Below, piece by piece: positions 1 to 8,215 of a stretch of DNA of 64,000 bases (the first letter of the stretch is position 1; the number at the start of each line of letters is the position of its first letter). The DNA lies in NCBI GenBank assembly GCA_013204985.1, contig JABMLG010000011.1, positions 62,001-126,000 of the forward strand, in the 5' to 3' direction. The stretch comes from Microbacteriaceae bacterium VKM Ac-2855 (lineage in GTDB: Bacteria; Actinomycetota; Actinomycetes; Actinomycetales; Microbacteriaceae). Position numbers and translations under genes: made by a program. The notes beneath the pieces are model-generated. The model made no database searches and was not told the DNA's origin. It was given only the letters and a program-made list of their open reading frames with translations.

Positions 1-1
1 G

Positions 2-154
2 ATCTCGAACACGTCACTCAACCCGGCACGCTCGATCGCGACCGCGATCTACGGCGGCGGCGACGCGATCGGTCAGCTCTGGCTGTTCATCCTGGCGCCC
101 ATCATCGGCGCCATGATCGCCGGAGCCACGCAGAAGGCGCTGTTCGACCGCTGA
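2..154 (+). CDS. Aquaporin / MIP family channel, C-terminal fragment
   Basis: The reading frame enters from the left edge and ends at TGA 152-154, so only the last 50 residues are present. The visible part contains NPARS, which is the second NPA signature of the major intrinsic protein family, followed by a hydrophobic helix ([16 protein letters not shown]) and a short basic tail. In this family the NPA loop and the following Arg line the pore for water or glycerol. The PARS form is that of water-selective (AqpZ-like) channels, but the rest of the selectivity filter lies outside the window. The start and upstream context cannot be seen. Confidence 0.75.
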   Translation: MSNTSLNPARSIATAIYGGGDAIGQLWLFILAPIIGAMIAGATQKALFDR

Positions 155-161
155 CGCGGCG

Positions 162-1088
162 TCACGCCCGAAGCCGGGGCAGCACCTCGCGGGCGATGAG
201 GTCGAGATGGTCGAGGTCGTGCAGGTCCATGATCTGCAGATAGACCCTCTCGACCCCGTCCGCCGCGATGCCTCCGAGCTTGTCCACGACCTCGGAGACG
301 GTGCCGGCGAGTCCATCGCGGCGCAGCTCCTCCGGTTCGCGCCCGATTGCGGATGCACGTCGCACGAACTCCGCCTCGTCGCGACCGACGACGGCGATGA
401 GGGCCGCCGAGTAGACGAGGGAGTCCGCGTCGCGCCCGATCGCGGTGCACGCCGCGCGCACGCGGGCGAACGTCTCCGGGATCGTGCCCGGATCGGGGAA
501 CGGCAGGTTGAACTCGGTCGCGAAACGCGCGGCCAGTGCCGGCGTCCGCGACACACCCTTGCCGCCGACGATCACGGGCACCGGCAATCGCGCCGGCTTC
601 GGCAGGGCCGGTGAGTCGACGAGGCTGTAGTTGTCGCCCGCGAACGAGTACGTCGACCCGACCGGTGTCGACCACAGGCCCGTAACGATCTCGAGCTGTT
701 CCTCGAGCAGGTCGAAGCGTTTGGCCGGGAACGGGATGCCGTACGCCTCGTGCTCCTCGCGGAACCAGCCGGTACCCAGCCCGAGTTCGGCCCGGCCACC
801 CGACATCTGGTCGACCTGCGCCACCTGGATCGCGAGCAGCCCGGGCCAGCGGTACGTGACGGAGGAGACCAGTGTGCCCAGCGCGATCCGCTCGGTTTCG
901 CGAGCGAGTCCGGCGAGAGTCGTCCACGCATCCGTCGGGCCCGGGCCCGGGTCGCCGTCGCCCATTCGCAGGAAATGGTCGGAACGGAAGAATCCATCGA
1001 ATCCGAGTCTCTCGGCGGCTTGTGCGACCGCGAGGATCTCGTCGTAGCTGGCGCCCTGCTGGGGTTCGGTGAATATCCGGAAGTCCAT
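162..1088 (-). CDS. LLM-class (luciferase-like) F420-dependent oxidoreductase
   Basis: The 308-residue protein has the luciferase-like monooxygenase TIM-barrel layout: an N-terminal strand MDFRIFTEPQ, a long helix AQAAERLGFDGFF, then RSDHF (residues 35-39), and later GRAELGLGTGWF, a motif common to the actinobacterial F420-type branch. The length fits the family. Such enzymes use reduced F420 or flavin; the substrate cannot be inferred here. A GTG one codon upstream (1091) is an alternative start; ATG 1088 is preceded by CTGGAG. It converges with the aquaporin gene (7 bases between stops) and is divergent from the TfoX-like gene. No partner gene hints at a pathway. Confidence 0.85.
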   Translation of the reverse strand: MDFRIFTEPQQGASYDEILAVAQAAERLGFDGFFRSDHFLRMGDGDPGPGPTDAWTTLAGLARETERIALGTLVSSVTYRWPGLLAIQVAQVDQMSGGRAELGLGTGWFREEHEAYGIPFPAKRFDLLEEQLEIVTGLWSTPVGSTYSFAGDNYSLVDSPALPKPARLPVPVIVGGKGVSRTPALAARFATEFNLPFPDPGTIPETFARVRAACTAIGRDADSLVYSAALIAVVGRDEAEFVRRASAIGREPEELRRDGLAGTVSEVVDKLGGIAADGVERVYLQIMDLHDLDHLDLIAREVLPRLRA

Positions 1089-1141
1089 CACTCCAGCCTG
1101 CCAGCTTTCCGCTGGTGACCACGGAGGTGCACACTGTCGGG

Positions 1142-1471
1142 ATGGACGCGAAACTACCGGATGCGCACGCGCTGCATGCTCGACTCGCGGCCGATTTCGC
1201 TGCCGAAGGAGTCGTGCCGAGTCGGATGTTCGGTTCGGATGCGTGGCTGGTCGACGGCAGAGTGGTCGGCCTGATGCAGGATCATCAGGCCGTCTTCAAG
1301 CTCGGCGCAGGATCTCCTCAACTCGCGGACACTCTGCTGCTGCCCGGTGCGGCGCTCTTCGAGCCGGGCGGTTCGGGCCGGCGCTGGAAGGATTGGGTCG
1401 CTGTTCCGATCGGCTCGCACGAGCACTTCGGGCGGCTGCTGGCGGAGGCGGTCGGGGTTACCCGCGCCTGA
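1142..1471 (+). CDS. TfoX N-terminal domain-like small protein
   Basis: The 109-residue protein resembles the TfoX/Sxy N-terminal domain: RMFGSDAWLVDGRVVGLM near residues 28-45, then a strand-rich stretch ending in a conserved-looking WKDWVAVP and a C-terminal helix. In Gammaproteobacteria TfoX controls competence, but stand-alone copies in Actinobacteria have no established role. The start is uncertain: in-frame GTG codons at 1115 and 1127 lie upstream, and GGAGG at 1123-1127 is somewhat far from ATG 1142. The gene is divergent from the F420-type oxidoreductase, with only about 50 bases for both promoters. Confidence 0.6.
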   Translation: MDAKLPDAHALHARLAADFAAEGVVPSRMFGSDAWLVDGRVVGLMQDHQAVFKLGAGSPQLADTLLLPGAALFEPGGSGRRWKDWVAVPIGSHEHFGRLLAEAVGVTRA

Positions 1472-1483
1472 GTCGCGGTCGGT

Positions 1484-1696
1484 TCAGCCGACGCCGGGGT
1501 CGGATCCGTCCGGTTCGGCGCGATGGCGTCCGTGCAGCCGTCGCGACGGCGTGTCGTCGGTTTCGAGCCGCAGTCGCGCATCGGCACCCTCATCGGGCGC
1601 GTCGTCCTCCGGGTCGTCGACCTCTGCCGGATTCTCCGGCGGCACGGGCAGCGACGGTTCGTCGGGATGGTTGCTCGGATAGTTGAAGCTGCTCAC
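1484..1696 (-). CDS. Small acidic hypothetical protein (70 aa)
   Basis: From GTG 1694-1696 the frame reads MSSFNYPSNHPDEPSLPVPP and continues as a Pro/Asp/Glu-rich chain ending in PDGSDPGVG. There is no membrane segment and no recognised domain; it looks disordered. GGACGG lies about 10 bases upstream of the GTG. A longer in-frame extension reads into low-complexity repeat DNA and is not believable. I do not recognise the family. It converges with the TfoX-like gene, leaving 12 bases between stops. Its promoter region would be the repeat-bearing gap to its right. Confidence 0.45.
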   Translation of the reverse strand: MSSFNYPSNHPDEPSLPVPPENPAEVDDPEDDAPDEGADARLRLETDDTPSRRLHGRHRAEPDGSDPGVG

Positions 1697-1773
1697 GGTG
1701 GGAACCCCGTCCTGCGCGGGACGTGCTCCCATCGCACTCTTCGAGCGTAAGCACCCCATCGGCGCCCCGCAAC

Positions 1774-1848
1774 GCCGTGCACGCTGTCGCCGTGCACGCT
1801 GTCGCCGTGCACTCTGTCGCCGTGCACGCTGTCGCCTCACCCGCTGTC
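1774..1848. repeat. Five tandem 15-bp units
   Basis: The unit GCCGTGCACGCTGTC occurs at 1774, 1789, 1804 (one change), 1819 and, degenerate, 1834. It contains the palindrome GTGCAC. The array is upstream of the small acidic gene and belongs to a gap (1697-2278) in which I see no credible gene. Confidence 0.9.
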
Positions 1849-1890
1849 GCCGTGCCTCGTCAAAGAAACGGCAACCCATGCTGCCGAGCC

Positions 1891-2260
1891 GACCCGACCG
1901 CGTCGATCGACGAGGCACGAAGACAACAAACCCCTCACCACCTCACCCACCCCGGCGCGCGCGCAGCGCCGCGCAACCCCCAAGCGCTATCCGGGAAAAC
2001 GCGTCCCAGCGTTTTCACGTGCGCGAACGCAACCGGCTCTTCACAACCCGATCCGCACCCGACCCGACCGCGTCGATCGACGAGGCACGAAGACAACAAA
2101 CCCCTCACCATCTCACCCACCCCGGCGCGCGCGCAGCGCCGCGCAACCCCCAAGCGCTATCCGGGAAAACGCGTCCCAGCGTTTTCACGTGCGCGAACGC
2201 AACCGGCTCTTCACAACCCGATCCGCACCCGACCCGACCGCGTCGATCGACGAGGAACGA
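1891..2260. repeat. 170-bp near-identical tandem duplication plus partial third copy
   Basis: Bases 1891-2060 and 2061-2230 are the same 170-bp unit, starting GACCCGACCGCGTCGATCGA, with one difference seen (C at 1941, T at 2111). A third copy starts at 2231 and stops after about 25 bases, just before the end of the serine hydrolase gene. Each unit contains GGCGCGCGCGCAGCGCC and a CGCGTCCCAGCGTTTTCACG stretch. The 170-bp period is not a multiple of three, so open frames crossing it are chance. The near-identity points to a recent duplication. Confidence 0.95.
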
Positions 2261-2278
2261 GGAGAGAGACAAACAAAC

Positions 2279-3211
2279 TCAGTACACGTACTCCAGCAGG
2301 TCGACGCCGACGGTGCGCAGACCTTCGTGGACGCCGAGGCGGTAGCGCAGATTGTTGTCGTCGAACTGGGTGATCACGCTGTAGGCGGCGCCAGCGCGGG
2401 GGCCACGCAGCACGCCCACCTCAGCGCGGATTCCCGCGTCGGTGCCGGTCTTGTTCACCAGCAGAACGCCGTGTTCGGCTTCGCGGTGCGAGAGCGGGTC
2501 GAGCCCGAACGCCGACGCCACGAGCGAGAGGTCGGTGTTGAGTGACAGCCAGCCGATGACGCGGGAGCTGACGCCGGCATCGACGATCTCACCCTTCGCG
2601 AGGGCTGCCATCAACCAGGTGAGTTCGCGCGCCGAGCCGATCGAGAGTTGCGGTGCATCGTCGGGCCCGCGCTCGTCGCGCACCACATCCAGCAGCGCCG
2701 TGCGGCTGAGACCGAGTCCTTCCGCGCGTTCGCGCACCGATTCGAGGCCGACTCTGCGCAGCAGCACGTTCGTCGCCAGGTTGTCGCTCGAGGATCCGAC
2801 GAGCGCCGCGAGGTCGGCGATCGGCATCGAGGGGATCTGCAGGTGCTGCCAGAGTCCCGAATCGCCCACCGCATCCGCCGCAGTTCGGTCGAGCAGACGC
2901 AGATTCTCTTGCGGGTCCGTCGCCAGGCGGGCGGCGACCTCGATCAGCAGCAGGATCTTGCCCACGCTCGCGGTCGGCATGGACACCGTGTCGTCGACGG
3001 CGAACAGCGTGCGCCCCGTCGCCAAATCGATGGCACGGGCGGAGACGACGACGCCGTCGAGCGCGAGACGACCGAGGGCGTCGAAGCCGCGCGTGAAGTT
3101 CTCGTAGTCGTTCTCGCCTTTGTGCCGGCCCCGGCGGGTACGGCGAGTCTGTCGACGGGTTTCTGGAGCGGGAATGACCACGGAGCTGACCCCTCTGGGG
3201 GTAGGAGGCAC
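2279..3211 (-). CDS. Class A beta-lactamase-like serine hydrolase lacking the omega-loop Glu motif
   Basis: The protein (up to 310 residues) carries the three penicillin-binding fold motifs: SVGK (residues 82-85), SDN (142-144) and KTG (254-256), in the spacing of class A beta-lactamases. The omega-loop ExxLN that deacylates penicillin in true class A enzymes is not visible between SDN and KTG, so a peptidase or other acyl-enzyme hydrolase is as likely as resistance. No signal peptide or lipobox is seen; the first 35 residues are Arg-rich and probably partly untranslated, so the start may lie downstream. It ends next to the 170-bp repeats. Confidence 0.8.
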   Translation of the reverse strand: MPPTPRGVSSVVIPAPETRRQTRRTRRGRHKGENDYENFTRGFDALGRLALDGVVVSARAIDLATGRTLFAVDDTVSMPTASVGKILLLIEVAARLATDPQENLRLLDRTAADAVGDSGLWQHLQIPSMPIADLAALVGSSSDNLATNVLLRRVGLESVRERAEGLGLSRTALLDVVRDERGPDDAPQLSIGSARELTWLMAALAKGEIVDAGVSSRVIGWLSLNTDLSLVASAFGLDPLSHREAEHGVLLVNKTGTDAGIRAEVGVLRGPRAGAAYSVITQFDDNNLRYRLGVHEGLRTVGVDLLEYVY

Positions 3212-3314
3212 GGATTACGAAGGGGTCATCTCTCGCGTCGACTGTGCGGCCGACGGATTCAGGATGCGCGGATGCGTGGGCGGGCATCCGCGGTGCGGGC
3301 GACGTCGGCGGTGA

Positions 3315-5279
3315 CTACCAGATCGTCACGCGCTCCTCCGGCGGGAGCCAGAGCGCGTCCTTCTCGGTGACATCGAAGGTACCGTAGAACGCGTCGATGT
3401 TCCGGACGATCTGGTTGCAGCGGAACTCGTTCGGCGAGTGCGGATCGATCGCCAGCAGGCGGATCGTCTCTTCGTCGCGGCCCTTCTGCTGCCAGGCCTG
3501 CGCCCAGGAGAGGAAGAACCGCTCGGAGCCGGTCATCCCATCGATCACCGGCGGCTCGGCGCCATCGAGGGAGAGCAGGTAGGCCTTCCACGCGATGCCG
3601 AGGCCGCCGAGGTCGCCGATGTTCTCACCGATCGTGAGCGCGCCGTTCACGTGGTGATCGGGCACCTGCGCCGGAGCGAGCGCGTCGTACTGGGCGATGA
3701 GCGCCTTCGTGCGTTCCTCGAAGGCGGTGCGGTCGGCGGCCGTCCACCAGTCGAGCAGGCGGCCGTCGCCGTCGTACTTGGAGCCCTGGTCGTCGAAGCC
3801 GTGACCGATCTCGTGGCCGATCACCGCGCCGATGGCGCCGTAGTTCGCGGCGGCGTCGCGTGCCTCGTCGAAGAACGGGTATTGCAGAATCGCCGCCGGG
3901 AAGACGATCTCGTTGAAGCCGGGGTTGTAGTACGCATTGATGGTCTGCGGGGTCATGAACCACTCGTCGCGATCGAGCGGGCTGCCGATCTTGCCGAGTT
4001 CGCGGTAGAACTCGAATTCGGAGACACGGCGGGCGTTGCCCAGGAGATCGCCGGGATCGACCGACAGGGCCGAATAGTCGCGCCACTTCACGGGGAATCC
4101 GATCTTCGGCGTGAACTTCTCGAGCTTGTCGAGCGCGCGCTTGCGGGTCTCGGGGCTCATCCATTCGAGGTCCGTGATCGACTGCCGATACGCCTCGATC
4201 AGGTTGGCGACGAGCACATCCATGGCCGCCTTCGCCGTGGCCGGGAAGTGTCGTTCGACGTAGATCCGGCCGACGGCTTCACCCATCGCGCCCTCGACGA
4301 GCGAGACGCCGCGCTTCCAGCGGTCGCGCATCTGCGGCGTGCCGGTGAGGGTGCGACCGTAGAAGTCGAAGTTGCCCTCGACGAAGTCGGACGACAGGTA
4401 CGCGGCACCCCCGCGGATGATCTGCCAGGCCAGCCAGTCCTTCCAGGCGGGGAGGTTCTCGTCGGTGAAGAGCGCGGCGATGCCCTCGACGAAACTCGGT
4501 TGACGCAGCACCACTTCGGCGAAGGATCCGTCGGGAGCACCCAGCGCGTCCAGCCACGGGCTGAGGTCGACGCCGGCTGCGAGCTCGGCCGCATCCGACC
4601 ACGAATAGAGGTTGTAGGTGGCCTCGCTGTCACGGCTGCGCACCTTGTCCCAGTGCACGGCGGCGATCGCCGATTCGAGTTCGTAGATGCGCGCAGCCCG
4701 CTCGTCGGCGGCACCGAGACCGGCGAGGCCCAGCATCTTCGCGACGAACGGCACGTACGCCTCGCGGACCTCCGCGAAGCTCTCCTCGCGGTAGTAGCTC
4801 TCGTCGGGCAGACCGAGACCGCCCTGGTTCACGAACACGAGGTATCGCTCGGGGTGGCCGGGGTCGTTGTCGACGAAGAGTCCGAAGAAGCCGGAGACAC
4901 CCCAGCGCTCCATCTCGCCGAGGGTAGCGAGGAAGGACGGGATCGAGTCGACGGCGGCGGCGCGGTCGAGGTCGGGCTGGATCGGCGCCGCGCCCAATTC
5001 CTCTGCGCGCTCTTCATCGAGGAAGGCCGCGTAGAGATCGCCGAACTTGCGCTCCTCCGTGCCGCCCGGCGCATCCTGCGCCTCGACGATGATGTCGCGG
5101 ACGGCCTTCTCCGCCTCCTCCTGCAGCACGTGGAACGAGCCGTAGCGCGCCTTGTCGGCGGGGATCTCGGTGGCGTCGATCCACTTGCCGTTGACGTGCC
5201 GGTAGAGATCGTCCTGGGGACGCGTCGCGGGGTCGAGATCAGCGGTATCGATGCCGGAGCGGAGCGTCTCTGAAGTCAT
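3315..5279 (-). CDS. M13 family (neprilysin-like) zinc metallopeptidase
   Basis: The 654-residue protein is full length for soluble M13 peptidases. HEIGH at residues 489-493 gives the two zinc histidines and catalytic Glu, and ENIGDLGG around residue 551 gives the third zinc ligand and the conserved Asp. NAYYNPGFNEIVFPAA upstream of the zinc site is the family substrate-binding strand. There is no signal peptide, so it probably cleaves short peptides in the cytoplasm, as PepO does. ATG 5277-5279 begins MTSETLRSGI. It reads in the same direction as the serine hydrolase but 103 bases separate them, so co-transcription is possible, not certain. Confidence 0.93.
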   Translation of the reverse strand: MTSETLRSGIDTADLDPATRPQDDLYRHVNGKWIDATEIPADKARYGSFHVLQEEAEKAVRDIIVEAQDAPGGTEERKFGDLYAAFLDEERAEELGAAPIQPDLDRAAAVDSIPSFLATLGEMERWGVSGFFGLFVDNDPGHPERYLVFVNQGGLGLPDESYYREESFAEVREAYVPFVAKMLGLAGLGAADERAARIYELESAIAAVHWDKVRSRDSEATYNLYSWSDAAELAAGVDLSPWLDALGAPDGSFAEVVLRQPSFVEGIAALFTDENLPAWKDWLAWQIIRGGAAYLSSDFVEGNFDFYGRTLTGTPQMRDRWKRGVSLVEGAMGEAVGRIYVERHFPATAKAAMDVLVANLIEAYRQSITDLEWMSPETRKRALDKLEKFTPKIGFPVKWRDYSALSVDPGDLLGNARRVSEFEFYRELGKIGSPLDRDEWFMTPQTINAYYNPGFNEIVFPAAILQYPFFDEARDAAANYGAIGAVIGHEIGHGFDDQGSKYDGDGRLLDWWTAADRTAFEERTKALIAQYDALAPAQVPDHHVNGALTIGENIGDLGGLGIAWKAYLLSLDGAEPPVIDGMTGSERFFLSWAQAWQQKGRDEETIRLLAIDPHSPNEFRCNQIVRNIDAFYGTFDVTEKDALWLPPEERVTIW

Positions 5280-5427
5280 GACAACACCTTAGGACGCCGA
5301 TCCGACACCGAGTCCATCCGTCGCCTTCCGTGGCCGTCACGACGAGCCGCGGCACCGAGCGGCACGGGTGTCGCCGTGCCACTCGGAGGATCGCATCCGA
5401 CCGCAGTCGGCCGGATCAGGCCGCGGA

Positions 5428-6294
<867 letters not shown>

Positions 6295-6363
6295 GGGTGT
6301 TCCTTCCGTTGACGTGCAGTGCTGACGGTAACCGGCACGACGGGCGTATGCTTCCCAGACCGC

Positions 6364-6387
6364 AGTACCCACTATTTGGTTAGTACC
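6364..6387. promoter_or_regulatory. Candidate HxlR operator
   Basis: AGTACC occurs twice (6364-6369 and 6382-6387) around an AT-rich core, with GTAC at both ends. It lies between the divergent QorB-like gene and the HxlR regulator. HxlR proteins often bind GTAC-containing sites, but the assignment is inference. Confidence 0.35.
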
Positions 6388-6420
6388 TGATGCCCTACTG
6401 ACCAGCCTCCGGAGGTCGCC

Positions 6421-6774
6421 GTGTTCCTCGAAGCCGATGTCTTCACCACCGCCTGCGCGAGCCGCAGCATCCTCTCGCACGTAACGAGCAAGTGGGGCGT
6501 GCTCGTGCTCGCGGCCCTGTCGGAGCGCTCGATGCGCTGGGGTGAGTTGCGCCGGCGGATCAACGGCATCAGCGAGAAGATGCTCGCCCAGGTGCTGCGG
6601 ACCCTCGAGGAGGACGGGCTGGTCGCGCGAGAGGCTCAGCCGAGCATCCCGCCGCGAGTCGATTACAGCCTCACCCCGATGGGTGATGAGCTCGCCGCGC
6701 GCCTGCTGCCCGTGATCGGCTGGATCGAGCAGAACGCCGCCGCGATCGAGGCCCAACGCCCCGCCTCCCGCTGA
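6421..6774 (+). CDS. HxlR family winged-helix transcriptional regulator
   Basis: The 117-residue protein matches the HxlR pattern: a Cys near the N-terminus (Cys12 in TACASRSILSHV), SKWGVLVLAALSERSMRWGELRRRI, ISEKMLAQVLRTLEEDGLV and a wing ending in PPRVDYSLTPMG. In HxlR regulators the N-terminal Cys can act as a redox or electrophile sensor. GTG 6421 is preceded by GGAGG with a 5-base gap. It is divergent from the QorB-like gene and probably controls it and itself. Confidence 0.9.
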   Translation: MFLEADVFTTACASRSILSHVTSKWGVLVLAALSERSMRWGELRRRINGISEKMLAQVLRTLEEDGLVAREAQPSIPPRVDYSLTPMGDELAARLLPVIGWIEQNAAAIEAQRPASR

Positions 6775-6812
6775 CCGCGCCGCCCCTGACCGCCCGCCCG
6801 CCCACCCACCCC

Positions 6813-6901
6813 CGCCTCCTTGCGGGGGACCCCTCCTGTGCGCTCCGGACCCCCTCGGGGCGGGTCCCGCGCGCACAGGGCGGGTCCCTCGCAAGAAGGC
6901 G
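6813..6901 (+). terminator. Large imperfect hairpin downstream of the HxlR gene
   Basis: Arms 6813-6843 and 6871-6901 (31 bases each) are complementary apart from about five mismatches, around a GC-rich loop that can fold again. There is no clear U-tract. It may end the HxlR transcript or be a dispersed structured repeat. The rest of the 6775-6981 gap shows nothing else. Confidence 0.5.
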
Positions 6902-6981
6902 TGAGGGCGAGAAGCTGAGGGGCGCTCCGCACGTGCCGTATTCTGCCGACGACGCGTAATCCGAATGGCGAAAGGCGGGCC

Positions 6982-8187
6982 ATGGCCTCCGATCTGCACC
7001 TCCTGCGGCGGATGACGCAGCGCGATCCGCACGAGAAGCATCGGGCCTCCACCCCGCTGGAGCTCCTGTTCGACCTCACCTTCGTCGCGGCCATCGCCGT
7101 CGCCGGGCTCGAGCTGGCCGGCGCGATCGAGTCGGGTGATGTCGCGGCCGGAATCCCGGGCTACATCGGCGTCTTCTTCGCGATCTGGTGGGCCTGGCTC
7201 AACTTCAGCTGGTTCGCGAGCGCCTTCGACACCGACGACGTGCCGTACCGCCTGCTCACGATGGTGCAAATGGTCGGTGTGCTGGTGCTGGCGGCCGGTA
7301 TATCGAGTGCCTTCGACGGCGACTTCGGTCTCATCGTCGTCGGGTACGCGGTGATGCGGCTCGGTCTCGTCGGCCAGTGGATCCGCGCGGCCGCGCAGGA
7401 TCCGACAGCGCGGCGCTACGCCCTCGCCGAGGCGGTCGGTCTCGTTGTGATCACCAGCCTGTGGGCTCTGCGACTACTGCTGCCGCCGGAGGCCGGCCTC
7501 GCGTCGTGGCTGGTGCTGGTCGCTCTCGAGCTGGCTCTGCCCGTGATCGCGACCCGGTTCGGTGAGGCGAGCTGGCATCCGGACCACATCGCCGAACGCT
7601 ACGGACTCTTCACCATCATCGTTCTGGGTGAATCGGTGGTCTCGGCGGGCCGCGCGTTCTCGGCCGCACTCTCCGGCGGGCGCGTCGACGACGAGCTCAT
7701 CATCGTCGCCGTCTCAGCGATCGTGATGCTCTTCGGCATCTGGTGGCTGTACTTCCTCGTCCCCGCGGGTCGGGGGCTCGAAGCGGGCCTGGAGGCGCAC
7801 ACCTCGAGCACGTTCCGATTCCGTTTCAGCTACGTCTGGGGCTACAGCCACGGCGTGATCTTCGCCGCGATCGCTGCCCTGGGGGCGGCGATCGAGGTCG
7901 CCGTCGCCGTGACCGAGGGCCATGGCGAGGTGTCCGACACCGTCGTGGCCTACGCGATCGCCATCCCGCTCGTGCTCGCGTTCACGCTCATCCGCCTGGT
8001 CCACGCACGGTTGGTCACCGATCGCCGCGCCTCGCTCGCCCCGCTGGTCGTGATCGACGTCGTGCTGCTCATCCTGCCGCTGGCCACGGATGCGCTGGGC
8101 CTTACGGTACTGATCGCCGCCCTGGCGATGCTGGTCGCGGCACTCGTCGCACTCACGCTGGCCAACAACGCCCGCCTCGCCGCCTGA
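6982..8187 (+). CDS. LtrA family multi-pass membrane protein
   Basis: The 401-residue protein shows the low-temperature-requirement A pattern: THR-rich N-terminus, then STPLELLFDLTFVAAIA as first segment, a central HPDHIAERYGLFTIIVLGES block, and HTSSTFRFRFSYVWGYSHG. About ten to eleven hydrophobic segments fit the family. LtrA was named from Listeria growth at low temperature; its biochemical role is not known. The start ATG 6982 follows GCGGGCC, a weak ribosome site. It converges with the ABC permease gene, 28 bases apart, and has no evident partner. Confidence 0.88.
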   Translation: MASDLHLLRRMTQRDPHEKHRASTPLELLFDLTFVAAIAVAGLELAGAIESGDVAAGIPGYIGVFFAIWWAWLNFSWFASAFDTDDVPYRLLTMVQMVGVLVLAAGISSAFDGDFGLIVVGYAVMRLGLVGQWIRAAAQDPTARRYALAEAVGLVVITSLWALRLLLPPEAGLASWLVLVALELALPVIATRFGEASWHPDHIAERYGLFTIIVLGESVVSAGRAFSAALSGGRVDDELIIVAVSAIVMLFGIWWLYFLVPAGRGLEAGLEAHTSSTFRFRFSYVWGYSHGVIFAAIAALGAAIEVAVAVTEGHGEVSDTVVAYAIAIPLVLAFTLIRLVHARLVTDRRASLAPLVVIDVVLLILPLATDALGLTVLIAALAMLVAALVALTLANNARLAA

Positions 8188-8215
8188 TCCGCTCCGACTC
8201 GCGATATCAGGGCGG

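Noticed and set aside
1774-1848. CRISPR-like array
   Set aside because: Units are directly abutting with no spacers and no cas genes are present anywhere in the window.
2008-2022. parS-like TTTTCACGTGCG in the 170-bp repeats
   Set aside because: Only one half matches the consensus, so ParB binding is unlikely.
1683-2373. Overlapping frames of about 220 residues across the repeats
   Set aside because: The 170-bp period shifts the frame between copies and the products are Arg/Pro/Thr-rich.
3438-5273. 611-residue open frame opposite the M13 peptidase gene
   Set aside because: Shadow of the peptidase reading frame; low-complexity composition and no ribosome site.
6295-7269. N-terminal extension of the QorB-like protein (to 613 residues)
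   Set aside because: ATG 6294 has a strong ribosome site and the extension runs over the divergent HxlR gene.
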